From the NCBI GenBank assembly GCA_963701375.1, contig CAVOZT010000003.1, forward strand, positions 248,001 through 312,000: 64,000 bases of DNA, read 5' to 3'. The notes below the pieces were generated by a model, which did no database searches, was not told where the DNA came from, and saw only the letters and a program-made list of their open reading frames with translations. A program made the position numbers and the translations under genes. The DNA is from CAVXTF01 sp963701375 (GTDB taxonomy: Bacteria; Actinomycetota; Acidimicrobiia; Acidimicrobiales; CAVXTF01). Of the stretch, positions 34,921 through 44,770 are shown one piece after another (positions within the stretch are counted from its first letter, which is position 1; the number at the start of each line of letters is the position of its first letter).

Positions 34921-36030
34921 TCAGGGGTTGTAGCGCTCCAGGATGGAGTACTCGGCCAGGCGGGCGAGCCCTTCTTTTACCGACCTCGCCCTTGCCTCTC
35001 CCACCCCCTCTACTTGCTCCAACTCGGACACGGACGCCCTCATGATGCGCTGGAAACTCGAGAAGTGCCCGACCAGGCGGTCGACGAGGGTCAGAGGGAA
35101 CCTTGGGAGCTTGTGAAGGAGCCGGTAACCGCGAGGCTCGACGGAAGCGTCCAACTCCTCGTCGCGAGGCAGAAGCCCGATGGCTCTCGCCACCTGGTGC
35201 GCCTCGAGCAGGTCCTCGAAACTGAGACGCGCCATGGCGTCGAGCGCGCGTTCGAGGTTCATCTTGTGGTCGGTCGTCTTGTCCTTCGCGGAAGGCCCGG
35301 AACAGAGGTAGTCCCGGACGACGAGGGCGCGGACGTCCGCCACCCCCTCGGTCACCTCTTCGAGCTGAAGGCGGAGCAACTGACCGTCGGCGCCCAACTC
35401 GACCAGGCTGCCCGCCGTCTCGGCGGCTATGCGAACGAGTTGCTCAGCTGGTTGGAGCACTGCGACGACGTCGCGGCCGGTGACGGTGTCTGCAACCTCG
35501 AGCGCGGTGAGGGCGGTGAGCGCGACGTCGAACCGCCCGCGGAATCGCTGGAGCGACTGGAGTCCCTGCGTCGCGCGGTCCATGACGCGCCCGACCCGTT
35601 GAAAGACGTGGCTCTCAGTGAGTCGGTAAACGGTGATCAGGTTCATCGCCGCCGAGACGGACACGACGGCCACGTCTATCGAGCGCGCGACCCGCTCTGC
35701 GGTCCGGTGCCTCGTACCGGTCTCGCCCGTAGGGACGTTGGCGCTCGGCATCAGATGCACGTTCGCCCGGGCGATTCGCGATGCGTCAGACGAGACGATG
35801 ATGGCGCCGTCCATCTTTGCGAGCTCGGAAAGGCGTTGCGGGCTGAACTCCGCGTCGAGGAGGAAGCCGCCGGTACAGATCGAGAGCACTTCGGGGCCGT
35901 CGCCGATCACGACGAGAGCGCCCCTCTCGGCGTGGAGAACACGCTCGAGACCGTCGCGCAGCGCAGTTCCGGGTGCCACCATGGCAAGCGAGGCAGCCAT
36001 CGCCGGGCTCAGGCTTGACACCGCGGTCAT
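34921..36030 (-). CDS. disA: DNA integrity scanning diadenylate cyclase
   Basis: A 369-residue octameric enzyme making cyclic di-AMP from two ATP while scanning DNA for branched structures. The cyclase site is visible as KMDGAIIVS (DGA 74-76) and TGTRHRTAERVA (RHR 107-109). A helical linker follows, and the C-terminus has HhH motifs, VSELEQVEGVGEARARSVKEG, for DNA contact. It lies 58 bases after radA, an inhibitor of DisA in Bacillus, and shares its direction. Frame intact. Confidence 0.96.
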   Translation of the reverse strand: MTAVSSLSPAMAASLAMVAPGTALRDGLERVLHAERGALVVIGDGPEVLSICTGGFLLDAEFSPQRLSELAKMDGAIIVSSDASRIARANVHLMPSANVPTGETGTRHRTAERVARSIDVAVVSVSAAMNLITVYRLTESHVFQRVGRVMDRATQGLQSLQRFRGRFDVALTALTALEVADTVTGRDVVAVLQPAEQLVRIAAETAGSLVELGADGQLLRLQLEEVTEGVADVRALVVRDYLCSGPSAKDKTTDHKMNLERALDAMARLSFEDLLEAHQVARAIGLLPRDEELDASVEPRGYRLLHKLPRFPLTLVDRLVGHFSSFQRIMRASVSELEQVEGVGEARARSVKEGLARLAEYSILERYNP

Positions 36031-36088
36031 GCTAATGGGCGCTCCCCGAGACAGCGGGGCCGGCCACGCCGTTGCCAGGGATGCAGGC

Positions 36089-37540
36089 TCAGTTCCCGGC
36101 GACCCGCAGGCCGGGTGCGGTTCGCAACGGGCCTCGCACGACGAGGCTCACTGCGTCTGCAATCTCATGGACCCGAACGAGCTCCAATCCCGGAGAGCAG
36201 GCAGGTGTCGAAGCCGGGACCACGGCACGACGAAATCCCAATCTGTACGCCTCGGTGAGCCTCCGAAGTGCGTGCGGCACTTGCCGGACCTCTCCCGCGA
36301 GGCCGACCTCACCGAAAGCGAAGAGATCGGACGGGACGGGGGTCCCGGTTGAGGCCGAAACGAGCGCCATGGCCATGGGCAGATCGGCGGCGGGTTCGGC
36401 GACCCTCATCCCTCCGGCGACGGAGCAAAAGACGTCCGACCGGCCGAGGCGGACTCCGCATCTCTGTTCGAGCACAGCGAGGAGTAGGCCGATCCGGCCC
36501 TGTTCGAGTCCGCGCACCGTACGTCTTGGGCCGCCCGCTGATGCTTGGGACACGAGCGCCTGCAACTCGACAACGATCGCCCTTTCGCCTTCGACCGTAG
36601 GGAGCACCGCGCTCCCGGCGGCGTCGGCGTGCCGGTCGCCCAGGAGCATCCGGTACGGGTCCGACACCTCTGCCAGGCCGCCGTCGCCCATCTCGAACAG
36701 CCCGAGCTCGCCGGTAGGCCCGAATCTGTGCTTCACCGCCCTCACCATTCTCAAGGCGTGGTGGCGATCTCCTTCGACCGTAAGGACAGTGTCCACGAGG
36801 TGTTCCAGCGAACGTGGGCCGGCGAGTGTGCCCTGCTTCGTGACGTGGCCCACGAGGACGACGGCCGCGCGGTGAGCCTGAGCCAAGCTGACCAGCACTT
36901 CCGAACAGGCGCGAACCTGCGCCAGGCTCCCGGGAGGACCTGCGACGTCGCCCAACGAGACCGCTTGAATCGAGTCCACGACGACGAGGCCGGCTCCGGT
37001 CGAGGAGACGGCATCGACCACGTCGGTCACGTCGGTGCCGGAGAGCACGAGCAGACCGTCGGGGAGCGGGCCGAGACGCTCTGCACGAAGCCGGACCTGT
37101 TGAGCCGATTCCTCTGCTGCAACGAGCAGGACGGGCACGCCCATGTTCGCCCTGGACCTGAGCGCCTGCAGAAGCAGCGTCGACTTGCCGACACCCGGCT
37201 CACCCGCAAGAAGGGTGACCGACCCCGGAACGAGCCCGCCTCCGAGCACTCGGTCGAGCTCGGGCAACCCGGTCTTCTTCGGTTCTGCCTCGCGTGGATC
37301 GACGTCGGATAGAGCCATCGTGGCGGGCACGGGCCAATGCCCTCGGCCGCTCAGCCCGCGCTGCCCGAATTTGGCCGTCGAAGGTGCCGATCGAGAAGTT
37401 GCCGGGTCGCGCGAACCACCCGCCGGGCTCTCACGCTCGACGAGCGAGTTCCACTCTCCGCAGGCCGGGCAGCGACCCGACCACTGAAGCGCTATCGCTC
37501 CGCATGCGCCACAGACGTGACGAGAACGACCTGGGCCCAC
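36089..37540 (-). CDS. radA: DNA repair protein RadA (Sms)
   Basis: A 483-residue RecA-like helicase that extends branches in recombination. The N-terminal zinc finger has Cys10, Cys13, Cys24 and Cys27; the Walker A motif is GEPGVGKST (113-121); the KNRFG motif appears as VKHRFGPTGELG, with histidine for asparagine. The C-terminal Lon-like domain is seen in VSASTGTPVPSDLFAFGEVGLAG. It sits between clpC and disA as in other actinobacteria. Frame intact. Confidence 0.95.
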   Translation of the reverse strand: MGPGRSRHVCGACGAIALQWSGRCPACGEWNSLVERESPAGGSRDPATSRSAPSTAKFGQRGLSGRGHWPVPATMALSDVDPREAEPKKTGLPELDRVLGGGLVPGSVTLLAGEPGVGKSTLLLQALRSRANMGVPVLLVAAEESAQQVRLRAERLGPLPDGLLVLSGTDVTDVVDAVSSTGAGLVVVDSIQAVSLGDVAGPPGSLAQVRACSEVLVSLAQAHRAAVVLVGHVTKQGTLAGPRSLEHLVDTVLTVEGDRHHALRMVRAVKHRFGPTGELGLFEMGDGGLAEVSDPYRMLLGDRHADAAGSAVLPTVEGERAIVVELQALVSQASAGGPRRTVRGLEQGRIGLLLAVLEQRCGVRLGRSDVFCSVAGGMRVAEPAADLPMAMALVSASTGTPVPSDLFAFGEVGLAGEVRQVPHALRRLTEAYRLGFRRAVVPASTPACSPGLELVRVHEIADAVSLVVRGPLRTAPGLRVAGN

Positions 37541-37600
37541 GGACGAACCGTAGGCCCAGGGTGCTACAAGTCATCTCCACCAGCGGCTTGCACCGGTGTG

Positions 37601-37619
37601 CGGGCCCAAATCAGGCCCG
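37601..37619 (-). terminator. possible weak terminator after clpC
   Basis: CGGGCC-CAAATCA-GGCCCG forms a 6-bp stem seven bases beyond the clpC stop. There is no T-tract. It may partly separate clpC from radA; the stem is short enough that chance is possible. Confidence 0.35.
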
Positions 37620-37625
37620 GCCCGT

Positions 37626-40108
37626 TCAGTTGGTGGGACCGGTACCCGCGAGCTCGACGGGCGGAGGCTCCACCCCTTCAACGGTGTGGAACACGATCTC
37701 GCCGTCCTCGACGTCGACCACGATCGTCTCGCCTACGCGGAACTCCTTCCAAAGGATCCGCTCCGACAAAGGGTCCTCGATCATCTGCTGGATGGCACGG
37801 CGAAGCGGCCGGGCACCCAACTGAGGGTCATAGCCCTTTTCGGCGAGCAGGATCTTGGCGGGAGGCGTTAGAGCGAGTCCTATGCCCTGAGACTCGAGCT
37901 GATCGCTCACACGCTTCACCATCAGGTCCACGATCTCGATCACTTCCTCGCGTGACAGCTCGTGGAAGACGATGACCTCGTCGATACGGTTCAGGAACTC
38001 GGGGCGGAAGTGAGCCTTGAGCGCCTCTTGAACCTTGCCCTTCATCCGCTCGTAGGTGACCGCCTCAGATGTCTTGGCGAACCCGACCGACAACTTGCGC
38101 AGGTCAGAAGTCCCGAGGTTGGACGTCATGATCAGCACGGTGTTCTTGAAGTCCACCGACCGGCCCTGAGCGTCCGTGAGGCGGCCGTCTTCGAGGATCT
38201 GCAGAAGAGCGTTGAAGACGTCCGGGTGAGCCTTTTCGACCTCGTCGAAGAGCACGACGGAGAAGGGCTTCCGGCGCACCGCTTCTGTCAGCTGACCGCC
38301 CTCTTCGTATCCCACGTAACCCGGTGGCGAGCCGACGAGGCGCGAAACCGTGTGCTTCTCCATGTACTCGGACATGTCGAGCTGGATCAACGCGTCCTCG
38401 TCGTCGAACAGGAACTCCGCGAGCGCCTTCGCAAGTTCGGTCTTCCCGACACCCGTCGGGCCGAGGAATATGAACGAGCCGCTCGGCCTCTTCGGGTCCT
38501 TCAGGCCGGCACGGGTGCGACGGATGGCGCGAGACAGAGCCTGGATCGCCTCGTTCTGGCCGATCACCCGCTTGTGGAGCTCGTCCTCCATCCGAAGGAG
38601 CTTGGCCGTCTCCTCCTCGGTGAGGCGGTAGACGGGGATCCCGGTCCAGTTGGCGAGGACCTCTGCGATCACCTCTTCGTCGACCACGTCGAACAGGTCC
38701 ATGCCCTCTGACCGCCATTCGGCCTCCATGGCCTGCTTGCGGTCGAGGTGCTCCTTCTCCTTCTCGGCGAGCTTCTTCGCCTGCTCGAACGCCTGGCGCT
38801 CGATCGCCGCGTCCTTGTCGGTGCGGACCTTCGCGATGTCCTCTTCGAGCTTCTTGTAGTCGGGAGGAGTGCTCATCCTGCGGATTCGCAACCGGCTCCC
38901 AGCCTCGTCGATCAGGTCGATGGCCTTGTCGGGCAGGAAGCGGTCAGACAGGTAGCGGTCGGCGAGGTTTGCGGCCGCAACGAGGGCCTGGTCGGTGATC
39001 GTCACCGAGTGGTGGGACTCGTAACGGTCGCGGAGACCCTTCAGGATCTCGATCGTGTGAGCCACCGTCGGCTGGTCGACCTTGATGGGCTGGAAGCGGC
39101 GCTCTAGGGCGGCGTCCTTCTCGAGGTGCTTGCGGTACTCGTCGAGGGTGGTCGCACCGATCGTCTGGAGCTCGCCCCTGGCGAGCATCGGCTTCAAGAT
39201 GGAGGCCGCGTCGATCGCACCCTCGGCGGCGCCCGCTCCCACCAGGGTGTGCAACTCGTCGATGAACAGGATGATGTCGCCGCGTGTGCGGATCTCCTTC
39301 AAGACCTTCTTCAGGCGCTCCTCGAAGTCACCCCTGTAGCGGCTACCGGCTACGAGCGCTCCGAGGTCCAGTGTGTAGAGCTGCTTGCTCTTGAGCGTCT
39401 CCGGCACGTCGTTCACGACGATGCGCTGGGACAGCCCCTCTACGATCGCTGTCTTCCCAACCCCGGGCTCCCCGATCAGCACCGGGTTGTTCTTCGTCCG
39501 GCGCGAGAGCACCTGCATCACACGCTCGATCTCTCTTCCCGCCCGATGACCGGGTCGAGCTTGTTGTCGCGCGCCAGCTGGGTCAGGTTGCGTCCAAACT
39601 GGTCCAGCACCGGGGAGCCACCAGTCGGGCTCTCCGAGGACGATGCCGACCCGGAGCTTTCCTTCCCACCCTGGTAGCCCGAGAGAAGCTGGATGACCTG
39701 CTGACGGACCTTGGCAAGGTCGGCACCCAGGCTCACCAGGACCTGGGCAGCAACGCCCTCGCCCTCGCGCACGAGACCGAGGAGCATGTGCTCAGTTCCG
39801 ATGTAGTTGTGGCCGAGCTGGAGAGCCTCGCGCAGAGACAGCTCCAAGACCTTCTTCGCCCTGGGCGTGAAGGGCGGCGAACCGGTCGGGGCAGTTCCCG
39901 ACAGGCCGATCGTCTCTTCGACCTTCTCGCGCACCGCCTCGAGCGACACCCCGAGCTGCTCCAGGGCCTTGGCGGCCACCCCTTCGCCCTCGTGAATGAG
40001 GCCGAGAAGGATGTGCTCGGTGCCGATGAAGCTGTGGTTGAGAAGGCGCGCCTCTTCCTGCGCCAGCACTAGGACTCGCCGAGCCCGGTCAGTAAAACGT
40101 TCGAACAC
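37626..40108 (-). CDS. clpC: Clp protease ATPase subunit ClpC (one frame change)
   Basis: An AAA+ unfoldase feeding ClpP, about 827 residues when joined. The first frame has the duplicated Clp-N domain (MFERFTDRARRVLVLAQEEA, then FIGTEHILLGLIHEGEGVA) and ends at LDPVIGRE. The second frame opens with the first AAA module (RTKNNPVLIGEPGVGKTAIV), a coiled middle domain, then the second AAA module (FLGPTGVGKTELAKAL) and the tail. The lesion at 39531-39545 lacks one base between GRE and EIERVMQ. ClpC is essential in most actinobacteria, so an assembly indel is far likelier than a broken gene. Confidence 0.95.
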
Positions 40109-40551
40109 TCAGACCGCCTCCCTCGACGGTTCAGTTCCCGACTCGGAGTGTACCGGCCGGAGCACTCGTTCCGATATCAACGCACCACCCTGGGCGGCTG
40201 GAGAAAGGGTCGGCATCCATCGCCACGTACATGAGCACGAACACTCAGCGTGGTGATATTCCCTGCCTCGAACTGGTTAACCCGACCCGTACCATGACGC
40301 CTCCCTCCAGTCGCCGGCACTAGCCCCTCATCATTCGAGGCACTTCGGCCGCCCGGATCAACGTCACCGAGGCGGTCACGGGGCCAAGGGCCACTGGTGC
40401 CACCTCTGCTCGTCTTGTTTGTCCTGTCATCGTTTTGCACCCTGTCACCATCGTCCTGCCCTGGTGTGACGGTCGCGCAGCCGTCCCCGTGGAAAGCAAC
40501 GCCCCGCACTGGCTGTCGGTCTTCTGCCTATGTGCCCTATCGTCTCGACTG
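40109..40551. other. divergent intergenic region, clpC and polyprenyl synthase promoters
   Basis: These 443 bases lie between clpC (leftward) and the polyprenyl synthase (rightward). Several frames are open but none has recognisable content. Both promoters must lie here. I see no CIRCE and no riboswitch. Confidence 0.5.
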
Positions 40552-41535
40552 GTGAACGCCTCCGCACTCCTCGGTGTTCCCGCGGTCGAGGAAGGTCTGG
40601 TCCGACTGGAGCCCGCCTTGCTCGACGCGGTCACGTCGGGTGACCGCTTTCTCGACGAGGTGACGACGCACCTCATAAACGGCGGCGGAAAACGCCTCAG
40701 GCCGGCACTGGCCATTGCGGCCGCCAGCGGCTGCGTACGCGACGTCACCGACGCCGATCTGGCAGGGGCGGTGTCGGTTGAGCTCGTCCACCAGGCCTCG
40801 CTCTACCACGACGACGTGATCGACGAGGCGCTGATGCGCCGCAAAGTCGAGAGTGTGAACTCGGTCTGGGGAAACCTGGTCGCCATAGTCGCAGGAGACT
40901 TCCTGCTCGCCAGGTCGGCCGAGATCGCCGCCTCGCTCGGCCAGGAAGTAGCCGCACTGATGGCGAACACCCTCGCCCGTCTCTGCGAGGGACAGCTCGT
41001 CGAGATCCGCTTCAAGTTCTCGACCGAGCGGACGGAAGCTGACTACTTCGAGGCGATCGCGGGGAAGACTTCGGCGTTGATGGCCACCTCGTGTCGCGTC
41101 GGCGCAATCACGTCGGGCCGCACACCGGAGGAGATCGAGTCCCTCACTCGCTTCGGAAGTGCACTCGGCATGGTCTTCCAGATCCGCGACGACGTCCTCG
41201 ACGTGATCGGGACCGAGAAGGACCTCGGGAAGCCGGTGGGTCAGGATCTGGCCGAGGGCATCTACACCTTGCCCGTCCTACTGGCGCTCGCCGACGAGAC
41301 GTCGGGGCCGCTTCTGAAGCGACTTCTCGGCGGTCCGCTGACGCCGGACCAAGTAGAAGAAGCGCGAGCCGTCGTTTCGTCGTCTTCAGCGATGCACACG
41401 ACGATGGCCGTCGGTCAGCGGTACGCAGAGCTCGCGGAACGCGAAGCGTCGGGCGCGCCGACACCCGAGCTCGCGCGCTCGCTGTCGGATCTTGCGAGGA
41501 ACTTCATGGACGACCTCGCAGTCGCGGCGCCCTAG
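40552..41535 (+). CDS. polyprenyl diphosphate synthase (heptaprenyl/octaprenyl type)
   Basis: A trans-prenyltransferase of about 327 residues. The first Asp-rich motif is LYHDDVIDEA preceded by GGGKRLRPALAIAA; the second is FQIRDDVLDVIG, with KTSALMATSCRVGA in between. These are the marks of all-trans polyprenyl synthases that build the menaquinone side chain. Chain length cannot be fixed from sequence alone. GTG 40552 was chosen since the alignable part (ALLGVPAVEEGL) starts there; the frame is open upstream. Its end overlaps the end of lysS by four bases. Confidence 0.9.
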   Translation: MNASALLGVPAVEEGLVRLEPALLDAVTSGDRFLDEVTTHLINGGGKRLRPALAIAAASGCVRDVTDADLAGAVSVELVHQASLYHDDVIDEALMRRKVESVNSVWGNLVAIVAGDFLLARSAEIAASLGQEVAALMANTLARLCEGQLVEIRFKFSTERTEADYFEAIAGKTSALMATSCRVGAITSGRTPEEIESLTRFGSALGMVFQIRDDVLDVIGTEKDLGKPVGQDLAEGIYTLPVLLALADETSGPLLKRLLGGPLTPDQVEEARAVVSSSSAMHTTMAVGQRYAELAEREASGAPTPELARSLSDLARNFMDDLAVAAP

Positions 41536-42965
41536 TCGCCGGCCGGCTGCCGACCCGCCGGTCGCTCCGGTCGGAGCGTCGGAAAGGCGATTACCTCGCG
41601 AATGTTGGCGGCGTCCGCCAGGATCATGACCATGCGGTCGATGCCGATACCGAGTCCGCCCGTCGGCGGAAGGCCGCGTTCTAGGGCCCTCAGATAGTCC
41701 TCGTCAACCTGCATCGCTTCGAAGTCCCCCCCAATGCGCGCCTCTGCCTGGGCTTCGAAGCGCGCACGCTGGTCGTCCGGATCGACCAATTCCGAGAAGG
41801 CGTTTGCAAGCTCGCGGCCAGCCACGATCGCCTCGAATCGTTCCGCGAGCTCCGGGTCGTTGCGGTGGCGCCGCGACAGTGGCGACACCTCGGCAGGGAA
41901 CTCGGTGACATAGACGGGCCCCCACAGGTCGGACTCGACCGTCTTCTCGTAGAGCTCGAGCAACAGCTTGCCCGAGCCCCACGAAGCGTCGACTTCGCCG
42001 CCGGCGTTCTTCAGTTCGGATGCGAGCTCGTCGCGCGAACTGTGCACGCTCACCGGTCGTCCGATTGCTTCGCTCACGAGCTCCGACATAGGTGCACGGC
42101 GCCAAGGCGGCGCGAGATCGAGAAGTCGGCCTTGATACCTCACGGTCGTCCCGCCGGTCACGTCGGCGGTGATCTCCGAGACGAGCTCCTCGATGAGCTT
42201 CATCATGTCGGTCCAGTCCGCGTACGCCTGGTAGAGCTCGAGCATCGTGAATTCGGGGTTGTGCCGCTGCGACATTCCCTCGTTGCGGAAGACCCTCGCG
42301 ATCTCGAAGACCTTTTCGAATCCGCCGACGACCAACCGCTTCAAATAGAGCTCGGGCGCGATTCGCAGATACAGATCGGTGTCGAGCGTGTTGTGATGGG
42401 TGACGAAAGGCCGTGCGATCGCACCTCCGAGGACGGGATGGAGGATCGGTGTCTCGACCTCCAAGAATCCCCGGTTTTCCAGCTTTTGTCGCAGCAAGGC
42501 GATGACACGGCTGCGCAGCAGGACCGTCGCGCGCGCATTCGGGTTGACCCAAAGATCCACCTCGCGCTGGCGAAAGCGCGTCTCGGTGTCGGTGATCCCC
42601 TCCCACTTGTTCCCGAACGAACGCCGAGCGTCCGCGAGCTGCACCCAGGTCTCGACGCCGACGGAAAGCTCGCCTTTGCGGGTCTTCAACACGCGGCCGC
42701 GCGCGCCGATCCAGTCGCCGAGCGAAAGAGCAGCGAATCCCGCGAGGTTCTCTGTGACTCCGTCGCGTGCGAACAACTGGATGCTTCCCGAGGAATCGTC
42801 GAGTCTCGCGAACGCGATCTTGCCTTGACCGCGTACGAGCATCACGCGTCCGGCGACAGCCACCTCTACATCCGACTCCGCACCGGGCTCGAGAGCGTCG
42901 TCGAAACGAGCGTGGAGCTCCGCCGGCGTGGCCGTTCTGTCGAACCGGTAAGGCACATCTGTCAT
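41532..42965 (-). CDS. lysS: lysyl-tRNA synthetase, class II
   Basis: A 477-residue enzyme charging tRNA-Lys. An OB-fold anticodon domain (VEVAVAGRVMLVRGQGKIAFARL) precedes the class II core with motif 1 RSRVIALLRQKLENRGFLEVETP, motif 2 FRNEGMSQRHNPEFTMLE and motif 3 GLGIGIDRMVMILA. Frame intact. Actinobacteria usually place lysS near panC and coaX as here; coaX follows five bases upstream in the same direction. This looks like the only lysS in view and therefore the housekeeping enzyme. Confidence 0.96.
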   Translation of the reverse strand: MTDVPYRFDRTATPAELHARFDDALEPGAESDVEVAVAGRVMLVRGQGKIAFARLDDSSGSIQLFARDGVTENLAGFAALSLGDWIGARGRVLKTRKGELSVGVETWVQLADARRSFGNKWEGITDTETRFRQREVDLWVNPNARATVLLRSRVIALLRQKLENRGFLEVETPILHPVLGGAIARPFVTHHNTLDTDLYLRIAPELYLKRLVVGGFEKVFEIARVFRNEGMSQRHNPEFTMLELYQAYADWTDMMKLIEELVSEITADVTGGTTVRYQGRLLDLAPPWRRAPMSELVSEAIGRPVSVHSSRDELASELKNAGGEVDASWGSGKLLLELYEKTVESDLWGPVYVTEFPAEVSPLSRRHRNDPELAERFEAIVAGRELANAFSELVDPDDQRARFEAQAEARIGGDFEAMQVDEDYLRALERGLPPTGGLGIGIDRMVMILADAANIREVIAFPTLRPERPAGRQPAGD

Positions 42966-42969
42966 GGCG

Positions 42970-43803
42970 CTAAGAGTGCCGGACGTTGCGCTCGTACACC
43001 AGCCGAAGGCCGTGCAGGGTCAACCAGGGCTCGTGATGCTCGATGCACTCCGACAACGGGGCGATCACGTCGGAGAGGCCCCCGGTCGCCACGACCGCAG
43101 AGGGCCCGAGCTCGCCCGAGAACCGCCTGCACATGCCGTCGACCTGCGCGGCGAAACCGTAGAGAGCGCCGGACTGGATGGACTCCACGGTCGATTTGCC
43201 GATCACGTTGCGGGGCTCGACCAATTCGACACGCCGGAGCGCCGCAGCGTGATGGAACAGGGCGTCGAGTGATATCGCCAGGCCGGGCGCGATCGCCCCG
43301 CCCAGGTACTCGCCGTCAACCGAGATTGCGTCGAATGTCGTCGCGGTCCCCATGTCGACGACGATGCAGGGCCCGCCGTACAGGTCGTAAGCGCCGACGG
43401 CATTGGCGATCCTGTCGGGACCAACCTCTTTCGGGTTGTCGTAGAGGATCGGCATTCCCGAGCGCAGACCAGGCTCGAGGACCACGCAAGGCACGTCGAA
43501 CCACCGTTCGGCCATCTGGCGCAGCGATGTCTTGACCAGAGGAACAGACGACGTCACCGCCATCCCGCTCACGACGTCCTCGAACTCGAGCCTTGAGAGC
43601 TCGAGAAGATTCGAAAGCAGCAGGGCATGCTCGTCGGGGGTTCGATCGTCGACCGTCGAGAGCCTCCAGTGGTGGGTCAAGCCCGTGGGCTCGGGAGGTT
43701 CCGACGAGGCGGGCCTGGAGTGCGCCGGAGGTTCGTCGTCCGGCCCGAGCGAGAAGAGGCCGATCACCGTCTCGGTGTTACCGACGTCGATCGCGAGCAA
43801 CAT
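42970..43803 (-). CDS. coaX: type III pantothenate kinase
   Basis: A 277-residue ASKHA-fold kinase making 4'-phosphopantothenate for coenzyme A. MLLAIDVGNTETVIGLF holds the phosphate loop with Asp6; DRIANAVGAYDLYGGPCIVVDMGTA and GGAIAPGLAISLDALFHHAA are family motifs. There is a short insertion near residue 25-45 (DDEPPAHSRPASSEPPEP). The start is adjacent to the nadC stop, so nadC, coaX and lysS are probably one transcript. Confidence 0.94.
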   Translation of the reverse strand: MLLAIDVGNTETVIGLFSLGPDDEPPAHSRPASSEPPEPTGLTHHWRLSTVDDRTPDEHALLLSNLLELSRLEFEDVVSGMAVTSSVPLVKTSLRQMAERWFDVPCVVLEPGLRSGMPILYDNPKEVGPDRIANAVGAYDLYGGPCIVVDMGTATTFDAISVDGEYLGGAIAPGLAISLDALFHHAAALRRVELVEPRNVIGKSTVESIQSGALYGFAAQVDGMCRRFSGELGPSAVVATGGLSDVIAPLSECIEHHEPWLTLHGLRLVYERNVRHS

Positions 43804-44724
43804 CTAGGACGCTCCTTTGCTTGCGGGCTCGTCGCCTCCGCGCCGACCGCCCAGAAGGTCCAGGCCGATGTCGAGAACCGGAGCAGAGTGTGTCAGTGCA
43901 CCGACCGAGATCAGGTCGGCGCCCGCCCTCGCGAACTCCGGCGCGGTGTCGAACGTGACTCCGCCCGAGACCTCTACGAGAACCTTGCCCGATGCTCCAC
44001 GCTTGCCGATGAGCGCGACGCACTCGGCGACCTGCTCGGGCTTCATGTTGTCGAGCATGACGACCGTCGCGCCGGCGTCGGTTGCTTCGATCACCTGTTC
44101 GGGGTTCTCGCACTCGACCTCCACCATCCTGCCGAGCCAACTGCGACGTGCGCTCGAGACTGCGTCGGAAATCGAGATGCCGGCGAGGTGGTTGTCCTTT
44201 ATCAGCACCGCCTCAGAAAGACTTCCGCGGTGATTGGTCCCCCCGCCGGCGCGCACGGCCGCCTTCTCGAGCGAGCGCAAGCCCGGTGTGGTCTTTCTCG
44301 TGTCGAGTACCCGTGTCTTCGGATTGGCCGCGAAGACCACATCGACGAAAGCGCGCGTGAGGGTTGCAACCCCCGAAAGGTGGCAGAGGAAGTTGAGAGC
44401 CGTGCGCTCCGCGGTGAGGATCGGCGCGAGGGGTCCGTCGACGACGGCCAGCTCGTCGCCCGCCGACACCCGGCTCGAATCCGGGCGGAGCCAGTCGACG
44501 TTCACGCGCGGATCTGTGAGGGCGAACGCCTCGATAGCGCATCGGCTGCCGGCGACCACGCCGTCGCGCCGGCAGACAAAGGCGAACCGCGCTCGAGCGG
44601 ACTCCGGGACCAAGGACGCCGACAGGTCACCGAGTGGGAGCACGTCCTCGGCGAGTGCGCGGCGCACGGCGTCGTGCACGGCCTGAATCGGCGGTTCGAC
44701 TCCTGCGACAGATGTATACGCCAC
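43804..44724 (-). CDS. nadC: nicotinate-nucleotide pyrophosphorylase (carboxylating)
   Basis: A 306-residue enzyme converting quinolinate and PRPP to nicotinate mononucleotide. LNFLCHLSGVATLTRAFVD, RVLDTRKTTPGLRSLEKAAVRAGG and EAVLIKDNHLA are conserved, and VVMLDNMKPEQV and VEVSGGV follow. GTG 44724, behind AAGGGAA, was preferred to the long open frame upstream since that stretch overlaps nadB. Lies between coaX and nadB in the nad/coa string. Confidence 0.95.
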   Translation of the reverse strand: MAYTSVAGVEPPIQAVHDAVRRALAEDVLPLGDLSASLVPESARARFAFVCRRDGVVAGSRCAIEAFALTDPRVNVDWLRPDSSRVSAGDELAVVDGPLAPILTAERTALNFLCHLSGVATLTRAFVDVVFAANPKTRVLDTRKTTPGLRSLEKAAVRAGGGTNHRGSLSEAVLIKDNHLAGISISDAVSSARRSWLGRMVEVECENPEQVIEATDAGATVVMLDNMKPEQVAECVALIGKRGASGKVLVEVSGGVTFDTAPEFARAGADLISVGALTHSAPVLDIGLDLLGGRRGGDEPASKGAS

Positions 44725-44770
44725 TGTTCCCTTATTCGCCGAATTTGAATCGCCGGCCGGTCCTCGAGTG

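Noticed and set aside
34891..36018. Long plus-strand frame opposite disA
   Set aside because: It is the mirror of the disA coding sequence; the disA protein has all family motifs, the plus frame none.
37626..39521. Separate short ClpC/ClpA-like ATPase gene without N-domain
   Set aside because: The Clp-N part lies immediately upstream in another frame and joins exactly at VIGRE-EIERV; one missing base explains the split.
40109..40551. Possible small gene upstream of clpC
   Set aside because: Several open frames but no ribosome site paired with any recognisable or well-composed protein.
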